Program-made: the position numbers and the translations under genes
The notes under the pieces: model-generated
The model's database searches: none
The model's input: only the letters and a program-made list of their open reading frames with translations
What the model was told of the DNA's origin: nothing
In this document: one piece after another, positions 1 to 4,885 of the stretch
Layout of the letters: every line of letters starts with the position of its first letter
How positions within the stretch are numbered: position 1 is the stretch's first letter
NCBI GenBank assembly: GCA_012514965.1
Contig: JAAYZH010000165.1
Location: 1-5,508 of the forward strand
From: Clostridiaceae bacterium
Lineage (GTDB): Bacteria > Bacillota > Clostridia > Saccharofermentanales > Fastidiosipilaceae
Length of the DNA: 5,508 nt
Direction of reading: 5' to 3'

Positions 1-10
1 CCCCTCCAAA

Positions 11-64
11 TGACAAAAACCGCTGTAATCCGACCTAACCCTCGGATTTGGAAGGTTTTTGTCA
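11..64. repeat. Nested inverted repeat, possible second terminator
   Basis: An outer perfect 11-bp inverted repeat (TGACAAAAACC at 11-21, GGTTTTTGTCA at 54-64) encloses a symmetric 5x5 internal loop and an inner perfect 7-bp repeat (AATCCGA at 27-33, TCGGATT at 42-48) around an 8-base loop. The structure is symmetric, with a five-T run in each outward direction, so it could end transcription from either side or be an extragenic repeat element. The arms contain an A/T run rather than a GC-rich stem, which weakens it as a classical terminator. Confidence 0.55.
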
Positions 65-70
65 CAGCAG

Positions 71-94
71 CCCCCCCGCCCACACCGCCCCCCC
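71..94 (-). other. G-rich tract on the minus strand, possible G-quadruplex
   Basis: The plus strand has two runs of seven C (71-77 and 88-94) and a CCC between them (79-81), so the minus strand has G7, G3 and G7 within 24 bases. The two long runs can each supply two G-tracts, enough for a quadruplex. It lies downstream of the operon terminator. No coding frame with support covers it. Confidence 0.4.
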
Positions 95-133
95 GCTCGG
101 ATCACGAAGATTTTTGGCAAAACGACACCCTCC

Positions 134-165
134 AATAACAAAACCGGCGGCCTACAGGCCGCCGG
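134..165 (-). terminator. Rho-independent terminator of the nqr operon
   Basis: Segments 144-152 and 157-165 form a perfect 9-bp GC-only stem (CCGGCGGCC with GGCCGCCGG) around a TACA/TGTA tetraloop. In the minus-strand transcript it is followed directly by UUUUGUUAUU (143-134). It lies about 40 bases beyond the stop of the last gene. An A-rich stretch on the other side (175-190) is less suited to plus-strand termination. Confidence 0.88.
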
Positions 166-205
166 TCTCCTACTAAAAAATAATTAAAAATCCGCTTACG
201 TTCCA

Positions 206-673
206 CTACTCCACTTGAGCTCCAAGCCCCAGGAAGCGAATCAGCTCATCCGGCTCAAGGCGGTGGGAGGCGCCTTTGCCCTCGAAAAAGCCATGCTCCT
301 CAATCAGGTGGATGTGCAGGTCTGACCAGACGATGGTCTCACCGGTCGAACGTTTGGTCACAGTCGTCAGGCGCTTGGCGGCCCGCTTGGCATCCTTGAA
401 GGGGCAGCCAAGCCAGCCCATCCATTCTTCGGACTGGACGAGGAAGTCGCCCTCCTCTGCCTGGCCGCCGAGGGCGCGCATGCCGGCGCGGGTCAGGGCG
501 CGCATGGCTTTGGCCAAGTCTGCTGCCGAGACGCCGAGTCGTTGCAACGTCTCCTGGTCCGCTGCGATAATCTCAGCAAGCTGACGCTTGTCGTCGCCGA
601 GGAAGCCATCGAGGATCAGCTCGCCGGGCTGCATGTCGTGCTTGATGTTTTTTTCTGCCGGATTGTCCTTCAT
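206..673 (-). CDS. Conserved-looking hypothetical protein, last gene of the nqr operon
   Basis: I do not recognise a named family. The 155-residue product is soluble, with no signal peptide or membrane segment. The N-terminal half (about 14-70) is acidic to mixed and probably helical (PGELILDGFLGDDKRQLAEI and a helical ADLAKAMRALTRAGMRAL). The C-terminal half has a patterned core: EEWMGWLGCPFKDAKRAAKR (82-101), then TVTKRSTGETIVWSDLHIHLIEEHGFFEGKGASHRLEPDELIRFLGL from 104 to 150. Points that look like conserved sites are Trp84, Cys90-Pro-Phe, the basic cluster, and His120, His122 and His127 with EGKG. A single Cys and three close His residues could bind a metal, but no classic motif is complete. 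AAGGAGGG at 685-678 lies four to five bases before the ATG, and only 15 bases separate it from nqrF, so it is almost surely co-transcribed. It might be an assembly, regulatory or docking partner; function is unknown. Confidence 0.85.
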   Translation of the reverse strand: MKDNPAEKNIKHDMQPGELILDGFLGDDKRQLAEIIAADQETLQRLGVSAADLAKAMRALTRAGMRALGGQAEEGDFLVQSEEWMGWLGCPFKDAKRAAKRLTTVTKRSTGETIVWSDLHIHLIEEHGFFEGKGASHRLEPDELIRFLGLGAQVE

Positions 674-688
674 TGTGCCCTCCTTGGC

Positions 689-1798
689 CTAGAATTTGTC
701 GAAGAAAATGGTTTCGTCGGTGAAGCCGATGGTACGCAGGGCATTGGTCGAGGCATTCAGCATGCCAGGGCCGCCGCAGAGGTAGGCTTCTTTGCCATCG
801 GCATTGGGTATGTGGCGCAGCATGACGTCGACAACGGTGCCCTTCTCGCCGGTCCAGCCGTCGCCTTCGGTCGAGCCGGACAAGGCGGGGATGAAGTGGA
901 AGTTCGGGTGCTCTTTCTCAAGGGCACGGAACTCGTCGAGATAGAAGATGTCGCGCGTGGTGACCGCGCCGAAGAAGTAGTACATCTGGTAGTCGAGCCC
1001 CTTGCCGATGATGTCGTAGATCAGGGAATACATGGGGGCCATGCCTGAACCGCCGGCGATCATGACCAGGGTGTTCACGCCCTCGCCGCCGCGGCGGTAG
1101 AAATCGCCGTAAGGGCCGGACAGGCGCACTTCGTCGCCTTCCTTGAGCGCTGTGTGGGCATAACCGGTGGCGATACCGTCCGGAACTTTGCGGATGATCA
1201 GGTCCACGTGCGTGTTATCCGCAGGCGGTGAAGCGACAGAGTAGGCGCGGAACACGGTTTCGGAGATCTTGCCGTAGGGCTTGGTGTAGAACTGCACGAA
1301 CTGGCCGGCTTTGAAGGAGATGGTTTCGTTGTCCTGCAGCTTCATACTGACCCGCTTGATATCATGGGTCAGATCGGTGATTTTTTCGACCAGACCAATG
1401 TACTCTTTGATGCTAAAGAGTTCGGGCGGAATGAGGATGGTCATGTCATTTTTGACCTTGATCTGGCAGGCCAGACGGAATTGGTCAGTGCGTTCTTTGG
1501 CCGACAAGTAGGGCTCTTCGGTGGGCAAGAGAGGGCCGGCGCCGATCTTGACCTGGACCTTACAGAGGCCGCAGGTGGCCTTGCCGCCACAGGCTGATGG
1601 GATGAAGATCTTCTGTGCGGCCAAAGTCGACAAGAGCGACGAGCCGCCCTCGACTTCGAGGACCTTCTCCCCGTCATTGATGTCGATCTTACAGGTGCCG
1701 TAGTTATTCAGCAGCTTCTCGGCGAAGGAGATCACGATCGCCAGGACTACCGAGATCAGGGTGACGCTGCCTGTTGTCTGTAAAATTGGAATCCACAT
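689..1798 (-). CDS. nqrF: Na+-translocating NADH:quinone reductase subunit F, compact form
   Basis: NADH-oxidising entry subunit. Order of parts in the 369-residue product: N-terminal membrane helix (about 8-26), plant-type [2Fe-2S] ferredoxin domain (about 35-125) with Cys70, Cys76, Cys79 and Cys111, then an FAD domain with RAYS (184-187) and an NAD domain with GGSGMAPM (249-256) and CGGPGM (341-346), ending in an aromatic residue (DKF). The cysteine numbers happen to equal those of Vibrio NqrF. It is about 40 residues shorter than Vibrio NqrF (about 407), mainly because the insertion before RxYS is absent: the chain runs from GQFVQFYTKPYGKISETVF straight into RAYS. In this it resembles the reductase subunits of aromatic monooxygenases, from which NqrF is thought to derive. 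Presence of this subunit, and absence of RnfB and RnfC, identifies the locus as NQR rather than RNF. GAGAGGAG at 1814-1807 is eight bases ahead of the ATG. Confidence 0.95.
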   Translation of the reverse strand: MWIPILQTTGSVTLISVVLAIVISFAEKLLNNYGTCKIDINDGEKVLEVEGGSSLLSTLAAQKIFIPSACGGKATCGLCKVQVKIGAGPLLPTEEPYLSAKERTDQFRLACQIKVKNDMTILIPPELFSIKEYIGLVEKITDLTHDIKRVSMKLQDNETISFKAGQFVQFYTKPYGKISETVFRAYSVASPPADNTHVDLIIRKVPDGIATGYAHTALKEGDEVRLSGPYGDFYRRGGEGVNTLVMIAGGSGMAPMYSLIYDIIGKGLDYQMYYFFGAVTTRDIFYLDEFRALEKEHPNFHFIPALSGSTEGDGWTGEKGTVVDVMLRHIPNADGKEAYLCGGPGMLNASTNALRTIGFTDETIFFDKF

Positions 1799-1813
1799 GT
1801 GCTGCGCTCCTCT

Positions 1814-2410
1814 CTACTGGATGGTGAAGATGCCGGAGAAGCCGACAAAGGCCATGGCCATGATGCCGGTGATGATAAAGGCGATAGCTGGGCCTCCCAG
1901 GCCGGGTGGCAGCTTTGCCTTCGCCATACGCTCCCGTACCGCTGCCATCATGCAAATTGCCAGCCACCAGCCGATGCCGCTGCCGAGGCCGAAGAGCACG
2001 GACTGGATGAAGTTGTAATTACGAATGACCATGAATAGAGTAGCGCCGAGTATGGCGCAGTTCACCGTAATCAAGGGCAAGAAAATACCGAGATTGGCGT
2101 GCAAGTCGGGTAAAAAGCGATCCATGAACATCTCGAGGATCTGCACCAGAGCCGCGATGACCATGATAAAAATGATGTTGCGCAGGTAGTCAATGCCTAA
2201 CGGCAGAATCACGAAGCGGTAAATCAGCCAGTTCAGCGCATTGGTCAAGACCATAACCATGGTCACGGCTTTGCCAAGGCCTGATGCGGTCTTGAATTCA
2301 CTGGAAACCGAAATATACGAACAAGTTCCCAAAAAATTGGCGAAAATCATATTGCTCGTGATAATCGAGGCGAGGAAGATAATTACGGGGCTAATCGGCG
2401 GAGCAATCAT
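1814..2410 (-). CDS. nqrE: Na+-translocating NADH:quinone reductase subunit E
   Basis: Partner of NqrD, with inverted topology, forming the intramembrane [2Fe-2S] site. The 198-residue length equals that of Vibrio NqrE. Family motifs seen are MIFANFLGTCSYISVS (21-36), FKTASGLGKAVTMVMVLT (39-56), IAALVQILEMFMDRF (85-99), LGIFLPLITVNCAILG (107-122) and GLGSGIGWWLAI (141-152), then PPGLGGPAIAFI. Cys30 and Cys118 are the expected cluster ligands. Glu93 in QILEM matches an acid linked to Na+ translocation in Vibrio (Glu95). The start at 2410 is supported by AAGGAGGA at 2427-2420, nine bases upstream. The N-terminus (MIAPPISPVIIFLASIITSN) differs from the Vibrio protein but has the same length and hydrophobic pattern. 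nqrF follows after 15 bases. Confidence 0.95.
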   Translation of the reverse strand: MIAPPISPVIIFLASIITSNMIFANFLGTCSYISVSSEFKTASGLGKAVTMVMVLTNALNWLIYRFVILPLGIDYLRNIIFIMVIAALVQILEMFMDRFLPDLHANLGIFLPLITVNCAILGATLFMVIRNYNFIQSVLFGLGSGIGWWLAICMMAAVRERMAKAKLPPGLGGPAIAFIITGIMAMAFVGFSGIFTIQ

Positions 2411-3033
2411 TTGCGGGTGTCCTCCTTAGCGGCTTCACGCTTTAGCTTACGAGCGTTCAGGAACCAGATCATTGAGCCAATGATAAAGAAGGCCGCGGGG
2501 GGCATAACCATGATAGTCCACTTCTCGAAGCTGTCAGGCAGAATCCGGATGCCAAAGAGAGTGCCGAAGCCCAAAAGCTCACGGATAAAGGAAACCATCA
2601 GTAAGATCATCATGTACCCCAGACCTGAAAACAGACCGTCGAGCAGCGACGGCAGCGGCGGGTTCTTCTGCGCGTAGGCTTCGGCGCGGCCCATAACGAT
2701 ACAGTTCGTGATGATTAAGCCGACATAAGGGCCGAGCTGCTTCGAGACACCAGGCAGGTAGGCTCGAATGACGATGTCGACGAGAATTACGTACGAAGCG
2801 ATGACCAGCGTCTGCACGATCATGCGGATGCGGTGCGGGATGTAGTTGCGCATAAGGGACAACGTAAACGAGGAAAGCATCGTGGCGAAGGTGACACCGA
2901 GTCCCATAACCAGAGAATTGGTCATAGCATTGGTCACGGCCAAAGTCGAGCATACACCAAGGATCTGGCGAAGCACCTGATTCTCGATAAAAACACTGCG
3001 CTTAATAAGGGAAGAAGTTTTCTCTACGGGCAT
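2407..3033 (-). CDS. nqrD: Na+-translocating NADH:quinone reductase subunit D
   Basis: Polytopic membrane subunit of about six helices that pairs with NqrE to hold an intramembrane [2Fe-2S] centre. The 208-residue length is normal for NqrD (about 210). Conservation with Vibrio NqrD is high and NQR-like: ENQVLRQILGVCSTLAVT (17-34), RNYIPHRIRMIVQ (62-74), SKQLGPYVGLIITN (97-110), CIVMGRAEAYA (111-121) and FIRELLGFGTLFG (149-161). Cys28 and Cys111 correspond to the cluster cysteines (Cys29 and Cys112 in Vibrio). Asp132 in SLLDGL matches an acid implicated in Na+ transfer (Vibrio Asp133). The end is basic and soluble (KLKREAAKEDTRK). The stop TGA overlaps the nqrE ATG (ATGA), so the two partner subunits are translationally coupled. 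An AGGT site for nqrD lies inside the nqrC 3' end. Confidence 0.95.
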   Translation of the reverse strand: MPVEKTSSLIKRSVFIENQVLRQILGVCSTLAVTNAMTNSLVMGLGVTFATMLSSFTLSLMRNYIPHRIRMIVQTLVIASYVILVDIVIRAYLPGVSKQLGPYVGLIITNCIVMGRAEAYAQKNPPLPSLLDGLFSGLGYMMILLMVSFIRELLGFGTLFGIRILPDSFEKWTIMVMPPAAFFIIGSMIWFLNARKLKREAAKEDTRK

Positions 3034-3034
3034 G

Positions 3035-3628
3035 TTACTTTACCTCGACTTTCGGCAAAACTTCATTTTTGACCTGGTTGATGATGCGGATAATGGCATT
3101 CGAGGTCTGTGTCGCACCAGATATGGCGTCTATCTTCTGCGAACCAGCTTCACCGTAGGCTACAGCCTGCCCGGCTTCCAGCTTGAGACCGCGGAATTGT
3201 TCCTTGAACCAGTCTTCCATAATGCGTCCGCCCAGGCCAGGCGTCTCATTCTGCTCTGTAAAGACGATGCCCTGCAGCTCATTGAGCTCCGGATTCACCG
3301 CTAGCCAGCCGCGAATGGTACCCCAAAGGCCGGCTCCCGTAAACGGAACCGCATAACCCTGTACAGCACCACTGCTATCTACACTCTGGTAGTAGAGGAA
3401 TTCGCCGCCTTCGACAGGCTTAACGAAGTCCTTAAAACGCTGATCAATCTCTTCTGTTGTACCCTGATCATCGAGATTCAGGGCATTTAGGAGCGACTGT
3501 TGCTCTTCGAACCGGGCATTGTCGGCGATCCGCGGAGCCATCAGGACATTTGTCCCTGCCAGGAAGAGCGTAAAGACGGCACTCACAAGGAACATGAAGA
3601 CGATTGTATAGACATAGCCACGTTTCAT
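3035..3628 (-). CDS. nqrC: Na+-translocating NADH:quinone reductase subunit C
   Basis: FMN-carrying subunit with one N-terminal membrane anchor (about residues 7-29) and an extracytoplasmic FMN-binding domain. It passes electrons from the membrane iron-sulfur centre of NqrD/NqrE to NqrB. The 197-residue product has the family signatures GAGLWGTIRGWLAV (98-111), GIVFTEQNETPGLGGRI (120-136) and SGATQTS (170-176), where Thr173 of S-G-A-T is the expected FMN-linked threonine attached by the flavin transferase ApbE. No apbE gene is in the window. The start at 3628 is chosen from the AGAGGAGG site and because the anchor then begins at once (MKRGYVYTIVFMF). The protein is about 60 residues shorter than Vibrio NqrC (about 257) and close to RnfG in length. 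It overlaps nqrB by an ATGA and is separated from nqrD by one base, indicating coupled translation. Confidence 0.94.
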   Translation of the reverse strand: MKRGYVYTIVFMFLVSAVFTLFLAGTNVLMAPRIADNARFEEQQSLLNALNLDDQGTTEEIDQRFKDFVKPVEGGEFLYYQSVDSSGAVQGYAVPFTGAGLWGTIRGWLAVNPELNELQGIVFTEQNETPGLGGRIMEDWFKEQFRGLKLEAGQAVAYGEAGSQKIDAISGATQTSNAIIRIINQVKNEVLPKVEVK

Positions 3629-4617
3629 CTTGCTGCCTCCTCTTTGCCCTGCGCCGCCACAGCGGCTTTCGCCTTCGCTGCAGCCTTGTTCTTCCACTCG
3701 CGGATGTTGCGCTCAAGCAGCGGCGTCAAGGCGTTCGCGATCAGGATGGCAAACATAATGCCTTCTGTAAACAAGGAGAATCGACGAATAATCACCGCAA
3801 AGCTCCCAATCATCACGCCAAAAATCCATTTCGCCTCTTCACCCTTCGGTGCCGAAACCGGATCCGTAGCCATAAACACAGCTGCGTATAAGAGACCGCC
3901 GGATAAAAGCATGTATTGTGGAGGTGTCGGTGTCACACCGGTCAAGTAGAAAATCGTCGTCAGAATGCCGGCCGAAGCCACAGTCGAAACCATGATTTTC
4001 CAGGACGCGGTCTTGGTCCAGATCAGGTAAATCGCCGCCAGCAGAATCAGCAATGCGGATGTCTCGCCCAGCGAACCGCTGGTCAGGCCAAAGAAGAGGT
4101 CAGACAACGGCGGCAGTTCACCGCCCGCCTTCATGCCGATCATCGGCGTTGCGTGTGTCAGCATATCTACGCCACCCGAAAAAGCCGTCAAACCGGCCGG
4201 GAAGCCGCGAAACGGCTCGGTCCAGTTATAGGTCAGGTGTGTCGGGAAAGCGACGTACACAAAGCAGCGCGCCACAAGAGCCGGATTGAAAATGTTGTAG
4301 CCAAAACCGCCGAATGCGGCCTTCGCGAACACGATGCCAAACACGATACCGACTACCGCTACCCAAATCGGCGTCGCCGGCGGCAGCGAAAGGGTAAACA
4401 GCGCGCAGGTGACAAAACAGGCCTCTGTAAGCTTGACCTTGTCCTTCTGAATCTGCTGCATGACGAAAAGCTCCGCCGCCGATCCGGCCACCAAAACCAC
4501 GGCCAGCAACAAGACGACACGCCAGCCAAACTGGTAAATCGCCATCAGCAAAATCGGAAGCAACGCGATGAGCACCTTCGTCATCATCTTCTGGTGCATG
4601 AAATGTTTCTTAAACAT
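3625..4617 (-). CDS. nqrB: Na+-translocating NADH:quinone reductase subunit B, short form
   Basis: Integral membrane subunit of NQR that carries covalent FMN and, in the Vibrio enzyme, riboflavin, and takes part in Na+ movement and quinone reduction. The 330-residue product (from ATG 4617) has about nine to ten hydrophobic segments. Matches to the NqrB/RnfD family include FVTCALFTLSLPPATPIW (about 68-85), FAKAAFGGFGYNIFNPALVAR (about 97-117), DMLTHATP (151-158), SGSLGETSAL (180-189) and MATDPVSAP (249-257). Thr157 in THAT is the expected FMN-linking residue. Glu65 aligns with a Na+-pathway acid of the Vibrio protein (Glu144). The C-terminal PLLE has Glu302 where Vibrio NqrB has Asp397. The protein lacks the roughly 80-residue N-terminal extension of Vibrio NqrB and is closer to RnfD in length. 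A TTG at 4623 is an alternative start, and no ATG, GTG or TTG lies further upstream before the stop at 4737-4735. The tail is Ala/Lys-rich. The stop overlaps the nqrC start (ATGA). Confidence 0.93.
   Translation of the reverse strand: MFKKHFMHQKMMTKVLIALLPILLMAIYQFGWRVVLLLAVVLVAGSAAELFVMQQIQKDKVKLTEACFVTCALFTLSLPPATPIWVAVVGIVFGIVFAKAAFGGFGYNIFNPALVARCFVYVAFPTHLTYNWTEPFRGFPAGLTAFSGGVDMLTHATPMIGMKAGGELPPLSDLFFGLTSGSLGETSALLILLAAIYLIWTKTASWKIMVSTVASAGILTTIFYLTGVTPTPPQYMLLSGGLLYAAVFMATDPVSAPKGEEAKWIFGVMIGSFAVIIRRFSLFTEGIMFAILIANALTPLLERNIREWKNKAAAKAKAAVAAQGKEEAAR
3636..3643 (-). promoter_or_regulatory. Ribosome binding site fixing the nqrC start
   Basis: The minus strand reads AGAGGAGG seven bases before the ATG at 3628. 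This supports 3628 as the start of nqrC over the ATG at 3697, whose extra residues (MEEQGCSEGESR and on) are out-of-frame reading of the nqrB tail and would put unrelated sequence ahead of the membrane anchor. Confidence 0.85.
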
Positions 4618-4642
4618 AGGCAAACGACCGTCGGAGTTGCAT
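4610..4642 (-). CDS. Possible 10-codon leader ORF overlapping the nqrB start
   Basis: An ATG at 4642 opens a short frame reading MQLRRSFAYV and stops with TAA at 4612-4610, just past the nqrB ATG at 4617. It has a G-rich sequence upstream (AGGGGCGGGG) in a position where a ribosome could bind, whereas nqrB itself has no good ribosome binding site. That layout would allow translational coupling of nqrB to the leader. It is too short for any coding statistics, so it remains a speculation. Confidence 0.2.
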   Translation of the reverse strand: MQLRRSFAYV

Positions 4643-4680
4643 ATCCCCGCCCCTATCCAGGGAACCTCTACGAAAGAAAG

Positions 4681-4705
4681 TCTGCCACGGCTCCCTTGTG
4701 ACAGA
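4681..4705 (-). other. Leader hairpin upstream of nqrB
   Basis: In the minus-strand transcript the segments from 4705-4698 and 4688-4681 can pair over 8 bp (UCUGUCAC with GUGGCAGA, one G-U pair) around a 9-base loop AAGGGAGCC. A pyrimidine-rich ACTTTCTTTC stretch follows. This could be a weak attenuator or an mRNA-stabilising hairpin. It does not resemble the FMN riboswitch. Chance occurrence is possible. Confidence 0.28.
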
Positions 4706-4733
4706 TTTCTGCTATTATTTATGATTCTACTCC

Positions 4734-4765
4734 ATTATGCCAGATTCTTGTACCTTTTTGCACAA
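4734..4765 (-). promoter_or_regulatory. Candidate sigma-70 type promoter for the nqr operon
   Basis: On the minus strand CATAAT (4739-4734) is preceded by TG and one base, giving an extended -10 (TGGCATAAT). The best -35-like hexamer is TTGTGC at 4765-4760, but the spacer is 20 bases, longer than the preferred 17, so the extended -10 would have to carry the promoter. Transcription would start near 4727, giving a leader of about 110 bases before nqrB. The surrounding sequence is AT-richer than the genes. Another weak -10 (TAGAAT) lies a few bases downstream. Position and sequence are inferred by eye. Confidence 0.4.
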
Positions 4766-4779
4766 TAGTTTCACGAGTT

Positions 4780-4804
4780 TTGCAATTTCCATGGACAATT
4801 GCAA
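4780..4804. promoter_or_regulatory. 25-bp palindrome, candidate operator upstream of the nqr promoter
   Basis: TTGCAATT at 4780-4787 and AATTGCAA at 4797-4804 are a perfect 8-bp inverted repeat around a 9-base centre that is itself nearly symmetric (TCCATGGA). It lies about 53 to 77 bases upstream of the start site predicted from the -10 at 4734-4739, a distance typical for an activator site. It is not followed by a T-run on either strand, so it is a poor terminator for the upstream gene. I do not recognise the site of a known regulator family; it does not match the Rex, FNR or CRP consensus as I know them. Confidence 0.4.
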
Positions 4805-4885
4805 TCGCCTCTGAAACAGAAACGAAATGGGCGGAGAAAATTCGATCAGAAACACAGACAGCTGTTGAATGCTTACAAGCTGCTT

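Noticed and set aside
1..205. CRISPR array or mobile-element end in the repeat-rich downstream region
   Set aside because: There are only two imperfect copies of a short terminator tail and isolated inverted repeats, with no regular spacing, transposase or target duplication.
542..1048. 168-residue plus-strand ORF opposite nqrF and the hypothetical gene
   Set aside because: It runs across the junction of two well-supported minus-strand genes, and its Val/Glu/Gly-rich product reflects reverse reading of their codons.
3629..3697. Longer NqrC start at 3697
   Set aside because: The 23 extra residues come from reading the nqrB 3' end in another frame. A strong AGAGGAGG site sits right before the ATG at 3628 and the membrane anchor starts there.
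689..4617. RNF complex (rnfCDGEAB) instead of NQR
   Set aside because: No RnfB or RnfC is present, the order ends in an NADH-binding NqrF, and NqrD and NqrE match NQR-specific stretches such as SKQLGPYVGLIITN and AALVQILEM. RNF-like lengths are noted but do not change the call.
3916..4701. 261-residue plus-strand ORF opposite nqrB
   Set aside because: Its product is rich in Arg, Gln and His with no domain or membrane pattern, typical of an antisense shadow of a membrane protein gene.
4618..4737. Frameshifted remnant of a longer NqrB N-terminus or of nqrA upstream of nqrB
   Set aside because: The in-frame translation to the stop at 4737-4735 has no start codon beyond the TTG at 4623 and no resemblance to NqrB or NqrA, and the gap carries promoter-like features instead.
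4624..4740. FMN riboswitch in the nqr leader
   Set aside because: None of the conserved RFN element segments that I know can be placed in the 110-base leader; only a simple hairpin is visible.
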